From Rhizobium oryzicola (GTDB lineage Bacteria > Pseudomonadota > Alphaproteobacteria > Rhizobiales > Rhizobiaceae): a stretch of DNA of 64,000 bases. Positions 57,505 to 64,000 of the stretch are shown here, one piece after another. The stretch is from positions 1,302,001 to 1,366,000 of the forward strand of contig NZ_JAUKWQ010000001.1 in the NCBI RefSeq assembly GCF_030504645.1, read 5' to 3'. Under the pieces are notes generated by a model that made no database searches, had not been told where the DNA came from, and saw only the letters and a list, made by a program, of their open reading frames with translations. Numbering within the stretch: the first letter of the stretch is position 1; the number at the start of each line of letters is the position of its first letter. The position numbers were made by a program, and so were the translations under genes.

Positions 57505-57849
57505 TCATCCGTCTTTCTTCGTAAAACCATAGGCGCGCTGCACGAGCGCCACGCGCACCTGATAACGGCTATACCATTCGGCACGGCCTCGTGTCTGCGC
57601 GGCCACGTGGTCCATAACACGTTTCCAGGCGCGGATGCTTTCCTCATCCTTCCAATAGGAATTGGTAATGCCGAAGCCGTCCTCGCCGCGCACACTTTCC
57701 ATGCCGAGGTAACCCGGTTGTTGTGCGGCCAGCTCCGCCATGGCCTGCCCCATAGCGAGATAGCCGTTATGCCCCTCGGTTCTCTGGGATGAGAAAGTAA
57801 CAACGTAATAGGGCGGCTCGGGCAGTTCGGAAAAAGAAGAAGCAGACAT
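57505..57849 (-). CDS. Antibiotic biosynthesis monooxygenase (ABM) family protein
   Basis: The 114-residue ferredoxin-like-fold protein has YYVVTFSSQRTEGHNGYLAM, PGYLGMESVRGEDGFGITNS and YWKDEESIRAWKRVMDH, the ABM pattern. The ATG at 57849 follows GGAGAGA; the frame is open 28 codons further. It is the first gene of the run ABM-speB-argC-VOC. The function is unknown; pairing with speB is recurrent in rhizobia, to my knowledge. Confidence 0.85.
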   Translation of the reverse strand: MSASSFSELPEPPYYVVTFSSQRTEGHNGYLAMGQAMAELAAQQPGYLGMESVRGEDGFGITNSYWKDEESIRAWKRVMDHVAAQTRGRAEWYSRYQVRVALVQRAYGFTKKDG

Positions 57850-58162
57850 TGATCTCTCCGTGCACTTGAATGGGTCTACAAGAACAGGAAGACCATTGAT
57901 GCACAAATTCCAATTCCTGATGCCATGCGCCAAAGCATCTGCGTGCTTTGTTTGAATGCCTATGCCTCAAAAACGTACGTCTCGCGAAGTGCGGTAATGT
58001 AATGTGTGTATAAATTAGGAAATATTTATAGATAAGATAATGCTTAGATAAATTTCATAGAAATTTCACGTCGCTCATGCGGTCTAGCTCATTTTGGATA
58101 GTTGCATTGGCGTATCCTCGGAATAGACTTGCCCCGCAATTCTGGCGGATGGGGATCCAACA
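57850..58162. other. Divergent intergenic region ABM / carbonic anhydrase
   Basis: 313 bases, strongly AT-rich at 57995-58065. TTGCAT near 58101 with TAGACT downstream might be the anhydrase promoter but is weak. No gene is supported. Confidence 0.35.
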
Positions 58163-58879
58163 ATGTGTAACGAATGCTTGAACATGAATAGACGCAGCTT
58201 TTTCGGCATGGCTGCGGGCGCCGCTCTTGGCGTTGGAGGGCTGGGAAGTGGCCTTTTCAATGCCGCTCCGGCGATCGCCGCAACGACACTGACGCCGGAT
58301 CAGGCGCTTGAGAAGCTGAAGGCCGGCAATCTCAAATACCAGAAGGCGCCGGAAGTCTGCGCCGCCGACATGATGAAGACCCGTGAAACGGTGGCCAAGG
58401 GCCAGAATCCCTGGGCTGTCGTGCTCGCTTGCGCCGATAGTCGCGTGGCACCGGAGCTGGTTTTCGGCGGCACGGGTCTGGGCGATCTCTTCGTTTGCCG
58501 CAATGCCGGCAACATGGCTGATGTCGCGACCATGGGCTCCATCGAATATGCGGTCGAGCATCTCGGCGCGCCGCTGATTGTGGTGCTGGGGCATGAGCGT
58601 TGCGGCGCGATTGCCGCTGCCTGCGAAGTGGCGGAAAAAGGCACCAAGCTGCCGGGCTCCATTGGCCCGATGGTGAAGGCCATCCTGCCAGCGGCCAAGG
58701 CGATGCGCGGCAAGCCCGGCGATTATGTCGATAACGTCGTCAAGGAAAGCGCCCGCCTGACGGCGAAGAAGATCACGGAAAAGAGCCCGATCGTCAGCGA
58801 GTTCATCCATCACGGCAAGGTCAAGGTCGTCTATGGCCGCTATGACCTAGATACGGGCGCCGTCGAGTTCCTGGGCTGA
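58163..58879 (+). CDS. Tat-exported beta-carbonic anhydrase
   Basis: The 238-residue enzyme interconverts CO2 and bicarbonate. The zinc ligands are in VLACADSRVAPELVF (Cys, Asp) and VLGHERCGAI (His, Cys). The N-terminus has a twin-arginine signal (NRRSFFGMAAGAALGVGG), so it works in the periplasm, and is preceded by an extra MCNECLNM with two cysteines spaced CxxC. The ATG at 58163 has GGGGATCC upstream; a second ATG at 58184 would remove the cysteines. Single gene with a terminator. Confidence 0.92.
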   Translation: MCNECLNMNRRSFFGMAAGAALGVGGLGSGLFNAAPAIAATTLTPDQALEKLKAGNLKYQKAPEVCAADMMKTRETVAKGQNPWAVVLACADSRVAPELVFGGTGLGDLFVCRNAGNMADVATMGSIEYAVEHLGAPLIVVLGHERCGAIAAACEVAEKGTKLPGSIGPMVKAILPAAKAMRGKPGDYVDNVVKESARLTAKKITEKSPIVSEFIHHGKVKVVYGRYDLDTGAVEFLG

Positions 58880-58930
58880 GGATCAACATGGCCGTCGCAA
58901 TGACGGCGGCCAGCATCTGCGCAAACAAAA

Positions 58931-58961
58931 AAGGCGGAGCCGAAGCTCCGCCTTGATTTTT
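58931..58961. terminator. Bidirectional terminator carbonic anhydrase / rpsI
   Basis: AAGGCGGAGC and GCTCCGCCTT enclose CGAA. TTTTTT follows on the plus strand and an A-rich stretch precedes it, giving T residues on the minus strand. Confidence 0.9.
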
Positions 58962-58985
58962 TCGACCGTAACCGGTCTCCAGCGA

Positions 58986-59453
58986 TTAGCGCTTGGAGAA
59001 CTGGAACGAACGGCGGGCCTTGGCCTTACCGTACTTCTTACGCTCGACAACGCGGCTGTCGCGGGTCAGGAAGCCCCCCTTCTTCAGAACCGAGCGCAGG
59101 CCCGGCTCGAAGTAGGTCATGGCCTTGGAGATGCCGTGACGAACAGCACCGGCCTGGCCGGAGAGACCGCCACCGGTAACCGTTGCGATGATGTCGAACT
59201 GGCCGGTGCGTGCTGCAGCCAGGATCGGCTGCTGCAGGATCATCTGCAGAACCGGGCGTGCGAAATACGCGTTGAATTCCTTGCCGTTGATGACGATCTT
59301 GCCGGTGCCAGCCTTGACCCATACGCGGGCAACAGCGTTCTTGCGCTTGCCGGTTGCGTAGGAGCGGCCCTGAGCGTCAACCTTGCGCTCATGAACCGGA
59401 GCGGATGCCGTGGCAGAGGTGCCCAGATCCTTCAGAGAAGAAAGGTCAGCCAT
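58986..59453 (-). CDS. rpsI: 30S ribosomal protein S9
   Basis: The 155-residue protein has an N-terminal extension ([20 protein letters not shown]) usual in alphaproteobacteria. The core [20 protein letters not shown] and the C-terminal tail [16 protein letters not shown] reach the P site. The start lies two bases after the rplM stop, the universal rplM-rpsI pairing. Confidence 0.97.
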   Translation of the reverse strand: MADLSSLKDLGTSATASAPVHERKVDAQGRSYATGKRKNAVARVWVKAGTGKIVINGKEFNAYFARPVLQMILQQPILAAARTGQFDIIATVTGGGLSGQAGAVRHGISKAMTYFEPGLRSVLKKGGFLTRDSRVVERKKYGKAKARRSFQFSKR

Positions 59454-59455
59454 GA

Positions 59456-59920
59456 TCAGGCGCTCCTTGTGTTCTTGGTGCTAAGCTTGGCAACGTCCAG
59501 AACGGCCGGCTGCTGAGCTTCGTGGGGGTGGTTGGCGCCAGCGTAAACGCGAAGGTTCTTCAGCTGACGACGGCCGAGCGGACCGCGCGGGATCATGCGC
59601 TCAACAGCCTTTTCGAGAACGCGCTCCGGGAAGCGGCCTTCGATGATGGCGCGAGCCGTACGTTCCTTGATGCCGCCCGGGTAACCGGTGTGCCAGTAGT
59701 ACTTCTTGTCGGAGTACTTCTTGCCGGTGAAAACGACCTTCTCGGCATTGATAACGATGACGTTGTCGCCGTCGTCAACGTGAGGGGTATAGGTTGCCTT
59801 GTGCTTGCCGCGAAGGCGGTTTGCAATGATGGTGGCGAGGCGGCCGACGACGAGACCTTCTGCGTCGATTACGACCCACTTCTTCTCCACCTCGGCGGGC
59901 TTCTGAACGAAGGTAGACAT
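59456..59920 (-). CDS. rplM: 50S ribosomal protein L13
   Basis: The 154-residue protein shows [38 protein letters not shown] and [20 protein letters not shown], all typical of L13. The ATG at 59920 is preceded by AAGAGAG. The frame is open 30 codons upstream, but that part lies in the mRNA leader. A good promoter is at 60043-60071. Confidence 0.97.
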   Translation of the reverse strand: MSTFVQKPAEVEKKWVVIDAEGLVVGRLATIIANRLRGKHKATYTPHVDDGDNVIVINAEKVVFTGKKYSDKKYYWHTGYPGGIKERTARAIIEGRFPERVLEKAVERMIPRGPLGRRQLKNLRVYAGANHPHEAQQPAVLDVAKLSTKNTRSA

Positions 59921-60042
59921 TGATTGCTCTCTTCTGGTGATCCCAGAGCGGGGTGACCCGGCTATGGGCGTTTTTTGTTGCTTGGCTTGGCACGTCGAGG
60001 CGCCAAACATCCAGAAAACCCGAGGCTTTCATGGATGCGGGC

Positions 60043-60071
60043 TTATAAGCTGCGAGCATGTGAAGCGTCAA
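60043..60071 (-). promoter_or_regulatory. rplM-rpsI promoter
   Basis: On the minus strand TTGACG (60071-60066) and TTATAA (60048-60043) are 17 bases apart, close to the housekeeping sigma consensus. The transcript would start near 60036 and have a ~115-base leader that may carry L13 autoregulation. The leader was not resolved into a known structure. Confidence 0.8.
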
Positions 60072-60179
60072 GTCGCGCCAAAAGGCCGGCGTAAAAATTA
60101 AGCGATAAAAATCAATGGTTTGCTTAGGTGGTATAATGTTACCACAAAATTTCAGAGTGCGGGACGCGAAAATCTGATC

Positions 60180-60524
60180 TCAGGGGCCGTCCATGCCCGT
60201 GCAGCCTTCCGCAACGAAGCTGTCGCAATCATCCGGCGGCGGGATGTCCTCACAGCTGCGGACCGGGCAGCTTGCCTGATCCGAGGTTGGCACCGTGCCG
60301 GATTTCGCGAATTCGCCGGGCGAGCAGAAGCGGCGGGAGGAGACATAGCGATCATAGAGCGGAACGCCCGATCGGCCGGAGTAACGTAGGATGACCGCCC
60401 CCTCGCGCTCGATTGCGCTATGCACCTGATCGCAGGTCATGCTTTTCGACTGGTAGCGGGAAATGGCATGCGCCTGAGTCACGAGGAGCAGGCTCAGGCT
60501 GACGGACAAAAGGATGGGGCGCAT
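60180..60524 (-). CDS. Cysteine-rich exported protein, unknown function
   Basis: The 114-residue product has a signal peptide (ILLSVSLSLLLVTQAHA). The mature part has seven cysteines spread along MTCDQVHSAIEREGAVILRY, SRRFCSPGEF, ASCPVRSCEDIPPPDDC and VAEGCTG, suggesting disulphides in the periplasm. I do not recognise a named family. Stands alone upstream of the rplM promoter. Confidence 0.7.
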   Translation of the reverse strand: MRPILLSVSLSLLLVTQAHAISRYQSKSMTCDQVHSAIEREGAVILRYSGRSGVPLYDRYVSSRRFCSPGEFAKSGTVPTSDQASCPVRSCEDIPPPDDCDSFVAEGCTGMDGP

Positions 60525-60593
60525 GGTTTCGGTCCATTCTGGGGAGTGGGGGTAGATAGGGCGCGCAGAGCGTAATCCAAGTCGCAGACGCCA

Positions 60594-61265
60594 TCATGCA
60601 GGTGTTGCCGTCAAGCCGCTGAGGATGAGATCAACGCCGGCAAGGAAGTCGGCTCGGTCGTCATGCGCGGGGAGCTGCCGCGCAATCCGCTGTACGAAGG
60701 CAAAGGCCGCCGGATCCAGCCGCTCCCATGCGGAGGCAACATCATTCAGAAAGGTGGATCGGTCCAGATTGTGCTGGCGGGCATGTTGGGCGTTGGCTGC
60801 ATTCTGCCCCGCCACCCCCAGGATGTAGCTGAAGAGCGCGGAGGTGGCCGACCATTCCATCGCGTGCGGAACTCCGAGTTGCGAGACCTGCCGGCCCAGC
60901 GCGTCGATGATGCGCGCCATCGGCATGTCCGCGGCGCCTTGCATCAGACCTGAGCCAATCCAGGGATGCGCATCGATCATGTCGAACAGTTCCAGCGCCA
61001 GGCTGCGTAGCATGTCCTTCGGCGGCAGGTCGGGCGAAACACTCAATAGGCGGTGGGATACTATGTGATCGCAGGCCGCTGTCAGCAATTCGCTCTTGTT
61101 GGCAATGTGCCAGTAAATGGCGCCAGCGCCTGTCGCGAGCGATTTCGCCAGCGCCTGATAGGTGAGCCCTTGTATGCCCGCCTCGTCCAGCAAGGCAATC
61201 GCAGCCGATACGATCTGTTCGCGGGAAAGGGATGTGTCACGTCTGGTGCCGGAAGCTTTCTTCAT
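60594..61265 (-). CDS. TetR/AcrR-family repressor
   Basis: The 223-residue regulator has the N-terminal HTH (REQIVSAAIALLDEAGIQGL, ATGAGAIYWHIANKSELL, residues 15-62) and a ligand-binding helical domain. Divergent from a flavin monooxygenase gene, 87 bases away. Two identical-type palindromes lie between them, so it very probably represses both genes until the substrate or a related compound binds. Confidence 0.9.
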   Translation of the reverse strand: MKKASGTRRDTSLSREQIVSAAIALLDEAGIQGLTYQALAKSLATGAGAIYWHIANKSELLTAACDHIVSHRLLSVSPDLPPKDMLRSLALELFDMIDAHPWIGSGLMQGAADMPMARIIDALGRQVSQLGVPHAMEWSATSALFSYILGVAGQNAANAQHARQHNLDRSTFLNDVASAWERLDPAAFAFVQRIARQLPAHDDRADFLAGVDLILSGLTATPA

Positions 61266-61273
61266 GCCTCATC

Positions 61274-61303
61274 TTGACATGAATGGAACGGCATTCCAAC
61301 TAT
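61274..61303 (+). promoter_or_regulatory. Candidate monooxygenase promoter
   Basis: TTGACA at 61274-61279 and AACTAT at 61298-61303 (18 bases apart) form a fair promoter. It is overlapped by the first TetR operator and abuts the second, as expected for repression. Confidence 0.6.
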
Positions 61304-61317
61304 GGAACGACATTCCA
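61284..61317. promoter_or_regulatory. Tandem TetR operators
   Basis: Two 15-base palindromes, TGGAACGGCATTCCA (61284-61298) and TGGAACGACATTCCA (61303-61317), have centres 19 bases apart. Each is TGGAA-N5-TTCCA. They lie between the TetR gene and the monooxygenase gene and overlap the promoter region. Confidence 0.75.
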
Positions 61318-61352
61318 TTCCGGCTTTCACACCTTCCCGCGGAGACAATCCC

Positions 61353-62480
61353 ATGCACATGCCCATTGCCATCATTGGCGCCGGTCTCGGCGGCCTGACG
61401 CTCGCCCGCGTCCTGCAGGTACACGGCGTCACCGCGATGGTGTTCGAGGGCGACCCTTCTGCCGATCACCGGCCCCAGGGCGGCATGCTGGACATCCATG
61501 ATTTCAACGGCCAGCTGGCGCTGAAGGACGCAGGGCTCTACGAGGAATTCCTCTCCCTGATCCAGCCGGGTGGCCAGCAGACGCGCGCGCTGGACAGACA
61601 CGGCAACGTTCTTTTCGATACGCCAGACGACGGAACCGGCGGGCGACCGGAAGTGCTGCGCGGCGCCTTGCGCCAGATGCTGCTGGACTCGCTTGTGCCT
61701 GGCACGGTGCAATGGGGCCGCAAGCTCGCGGACTGCCTGCCGCGGCCAGCGGGTGGCTATGAGCTTTCCTTTGCCGACGGAACTGTCGTCACGACGGACC
61801 TGCTGGTCGGCGCGGATGGCGCATGGTCGAAGGTGCGGCGGCTTCTGTCACCCGCAAAGCCGATCTATAGCGGTACCACCTTTATCGAAACCTGGTTGTA
61901 TGATGCCGACAGGCGCCACGCCGAAACCGCCGCGGCGGTGGGCGGCGGCTCTCTCTTTGCCGTGGCGCCGGGCCAGGGCATCATGGCGCACCGGGAACCG
62001 AACGCCGTGCTGCATGCCTATATCGCCCTGAACCGGCCGCAGGAATGGATCGAGAGCATTGATTTCGCCGACCCGAAGGCCGCAGCCGCGACGATCGCTG
62101 CGGAGTTCGAGGGCTGGGCGCCCGCGCTGACCGCCCTCATCACGCAGAGCGACACGCCGCCCGTGCCGCGCATTCTTCATACGCTGCCGATCGATCACGC
62201 CTGGGAGCGGTTGGCGGGCGTCACCCTGGTCGGAGATGCCGCGCATCTGATGATCCCCTCCGGCGAGGGTGCGAACCTTGCTCTCTATGACGGTGCGGAA
62301 CTCGCCAAGGCCCTGATCGCCAATCCCGGCAACCATGAAGCTGCCCTGGCCGCCTATGAAACGGCACTGTTTGCCCGCAGCAGGGCTGCGGCGGAAGATG
62401 CAGAGCGTACCGCCAACCTGTTGTTTGGCGACAATGCGCCCCAATCGCTGGTCGATGCCTTCGCGGAATATCAGCTCTGA
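61353..62480 (+). CDS. FAD-dependent monooxygenase (TetX-like fold)
   Basis: The 375-residue class A flavoprotein monooxygenase has the FAD-binding IAIIGAGLGGLTLARVL, a second site ADGAWSKVRRLL and GDAAHLMIPSGEGANLALYD. Its overall pattern is like TetX and related enzymes that hydroxylate aromatic or polyketide compounds. Substrate unknown. The ATG at 61353 follows GGAGAC; the frame is open 17 codons earlier, through the operator region. Probably repressed by the divergent TetR protein. Confidence 0.87.
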   Translation: MHMPIAIIGAGLGGLTLARVLQVHGVTAMVFEGDPSADHRPQGGMLDIHDFNGQLALKDAGLYEEFLSLIQPGGQQTRALDRHGNVLFDTPDDGTGGRPEVLRGALRQMLLDSLVPGTVQWGRKLADCLPRPAGGYELSFADGTVVTTDLLVGADGAWSKVRRLLSPAKPIYSGTTFIETWLYDADRRHAETAAAVGGGSLFAVAPGQGIMAHREPNAVLHAYIALNRPQEWIESIDFADPKAAAATIAAEFEGWAPALTALITQSDTPPVPRILHTLPIDHAWERLAGVTLVGDAAHLMIPSGEGANLALYDGAELAKALIANPGNHEAALAAYETALFARSRAAAEDAERTANLLFGDNAPQSLVDAFAEYQL

Positions 62481-62588
62481 TCGCGATTGTGGGACAGCGG
62501 ATTCAATCTTAACATTTGCATTAAGACACGCGGTACCCACATGGAGCATAATTCATAACATCCAAGATTGTCTTGGGAGGAACCAGTC

Positions 62589-63029
62589 ATGAACCACGAT
62601 CGATATGAAGACGGTTATGTCGCTGACGTTCTGAAATCAGTCAAAACGATTGCGCTCGTCGGCGCGTCACCCAATCCAAGCCGCCCGAGCCACGGCGTCA
62701 TGGGATTTCTGCTGTCAAAAGGTTACCGCGTGGTGCCGGTCAATCCCGGCCAAGCGGGTAAGACGATCCTCGGCCAGAAGGTTTATGGCGATCTGGCTGA
62801 GATTCCGGATACGATCGACATGATTGACGTGTTCCGCGCGTCCGAACATGTGGAAAGTGTGGTGGATGAGGCGCTGGCGCTCGATCATCCGCCGAAGGCT
62901 ATCTGGCTCCAGCTGGGCGTGCGCAATGATGAGGCGGCGGAAAAGGCGGAGGCCGCCGGCATAAAGGTTGTCATGGATCGTTGCCCGGCGATTGAATATC
63001 CGCGCCTGCTGGGGCATCGCCATCACTGA
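62589..63029 (+). CDS. CoA-binding protein (YccU-like)
   Basis: The 146-residue Rossmann-like protein has KTIALVGASPNPSRPSHGVM, GYRVVPVNPGQ and the C-terminal MDRCPAIEYPRL, the CoA_binding_2 pattern. GGGAGGAAC gives a strong ribosome site before the ATG at 62589. Together with the sulfhydrylase gene that begins at 63820 it makes a pairing seen in rhizobia, here interrupted by a gene on the other strand. Confidence 0.88.
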   Translation: MNHDRYEDGYVADVLKSVKTIALVGASPNPSRPSHGVMGFLLSKGYRVVPVNPGQAGKTILGQKVYGDLAEIPDTIDMIDVFRASEHVESVVDEALALDHPPKAIWLQLGVRNDEAAEKAEAAGIKVVMDRCPAIEYPRLLGHRHH

Positions 63030-63049
63030 CGATCAGCCGCGTCGAGCAA

Positions 63050-63086
63050 TTGAGGGCTCGCACTCGCCGCGGGTGCAAGCCCTCAA
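63050..63086. terminator. Long hairpin between convergent genes
   Basis: TTGAGGGCTCGCAC and GTGCAAGCCCTCAA pair with a single mismatch around a 9-base loop. It lies between the CoA-binding and DUF6455 genes. No T tract follows, so a terminator role is likely but not certain. Confidence 0.5.
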
Positions 63087-63137
63087 CCGGTTGATCGCCT
63101 CGAAACGATCATCCGGCTATTGCGGCGGGCATGGACC

Positions 63138-63566
63138 CTATTCCTCCATAAGAGGCGTTTCTGCCTGCAGCCGATTGAGAATGGCCGTATTGACGCAGTA
63201 TTCCGAGAACGTGACCGGTGCCGTGTGGTTCTCGAGATCGTGGCGGCAACGTCCCTTGTCGCGGCAGGTCGCGCAGTTGATCTGCATTTCGCGATAGACG
63301 TCAGGTGAATGCGTCTGCAGTTCTGCGCTGTCGAGATGCAGAGCCTTCATCAGCTTTTCCATCTCTGCGGCGCCGTTGGGACCCGCACGCACGATTTGTA
63401 GGAGCGTATCTGCGCTGACAGAACAGTCTTCCGCCAGCTGACGGCGGCTTTCTGCGTCGAGATTGAGGAGCGCGTTCTCTTCTTCCAAGCGCGTGCGGAA
63501 TTCCGAATACCAGTTGGCCAGACGTTCGCCGACGCGTTGGGCGAGTGGGGAGGCAGTTTCTGTCAT
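63138..63566 (-). CDS. DUF6455-like cysteine-containing protein
   Basis: The 142-residue protein ends in a domain with four cysteines, CATCRDKGRCRHDL followed by FSEYCVN, which may bind metal. The N-terminal half is helical. The pattern fits DUF6455, a family known from memory. The ATG at 63566 follows GGAGACC. An FNR/FixK-type box lies 67-80 bases upstream of the start codon, so it is probably induced at low oxygen. Confidence 0.72.
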   Translation of the reverse strand: MTETASPLAQRVGERLANWYSEFRTRLEEENALLNLDAESRRQLAEDCSVSADTLLQIVRAGPNGAAEMEKLMKALHLDSAELQTHSPDVYREMQINCATCRDKGRCRHDLENHTAPVTFSEYCVNTAILNRLQAETPLMEE

Positions 63567-63632
63567 GGTCGTGGTCTCCAGCGACGTTGAAATCATCGTG
63601 GAGACAGAATGCCACGCGGCGCCCCGCGGGCA

Positions 63633-63646
63633 TTGATCTTGGTCAA
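63633..63646 (-). promoter_or_regulatory. FNR/FixK-type anaerobox upstream of DUF6455 gene
   Basis: TTGATCTTGGTCAA matches the FNR/FixK consensus TTGAT-N4-ATCAA at nine of ten positions. A centre about 41 bases upstream of a transcript start near 63598 would leave ~30 bases of leader before the DUF6455 ATG, which suits activation. Confidence 0.7.
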
Positions 63647-63717
63647 GTTCATCAGGCTTTGAGAAGTGATGTTCCCGAAATTGGCCCGCGACCAAAAAAT
63701 CATCCTGTTTGATCTGA

Positions 63718-64000
<283 letters not shown>

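Overview
The window looks like chromosomal DNA of a GC-rich alphaproteobacterium of the Rhizobiaceae (Agrobacterium/Rhizobium/Allorhizobium type). The reasons are the gene orders glyA-nrdR-ribD-ribE-(small gene)-ribH-nusB, BamE / cytochrome bc1 chaperone-DUF177-plsX-fabH-ihfA-merR-like and rplM-rpsI, the MarR regulator/L,D-transpeptidase pair known as LdtR/LdtP, a Mg-type HemB, and palindromic repeats like the Rhizobium intergenic mosaic elements. No phage, insertion sequence or CRISPR array was found. Species cannot be fixed from the sequence alone.

Layout. 1-5.1 kb: the edge of a phytase-like esterase, an AraC regulator divergent from a DUF2000 gene, and a chemoreceptor sitting two bases behind a TRAP-type solute-binding protein. 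5.2-11.1 kb: DUF2891, RNase D, a Tat-exported multicopper oxidase and aspS. 11.1-18.6 kb: a small DUF1236 protein, a GST translationally coupled to a GGDEF/EAL protein, a secreted protein of unknown function, parC and an unknown small protein. 18.7-22.7 kb: a palindromic repeat, the arginyl/leucyl-transferase (Ate/Bpt), an RDD protein, hemB, a DUF6163-like membrane protein and ldtR. 23-32.5 kb: ldtP, a Nudix hydrolase, glyA, nrdR, ribD (carrying a second copy of the repeat in frame), ribE, a small secreted protein, ribH, nusB, an MFS transporter and an orphan papain-like protease. 32.8-40.3 kb: the proton-pumping pyrophosphatase, bamE, then the fatty-acid/phospholipid run ending with ihfA and a MerR-like regulator.

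40.4-52.7 kb is the most accessory-looking part: a second chemoreceptor with a CheR-type C-terminal pentapeptide, a ~760-base AT-rich non-coding stretch beside tRNA-Pro(GGG), and a Wzx/Wzy-type polysaccharide locus. The locus has Wza lipoprotein, GT4, initiating phosphoglycosyltransferase and polymerase genes on the minus strand, divergent from a Wzc-like co-polymerase and followed by a CelD-like acyltransferase. It resembles the unipolar polysaccharide/holdfast loci of rhizobia. Its Wzc C-terminal kinase-like domain has lost the catalytic motifs. 52.8-64 kb: DUF2842, heme A synthase, an extradiol dioxygenase-family protein, VOC, argC, speB, ABM, a Tat-exported beta-carbonic anhydrase, rpsI/rplM with a clear promoter, a TetR/flavin monooxygenase pair sharing two tandem operators, a CoA-binding protein, a DUF6455 gene behind an FNR/FixK box, and the start of an O-acetylhomoserine sulfhydrylase.

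The points most worth following are the in-frame palindromic element in ribD, the candidate LdtR and TetR operators, the TRAP-binding-protein/chemoreceptor pair, the inactive-looking Wzc kinase domain and the orphan AvrRpt2/C39-like protease.
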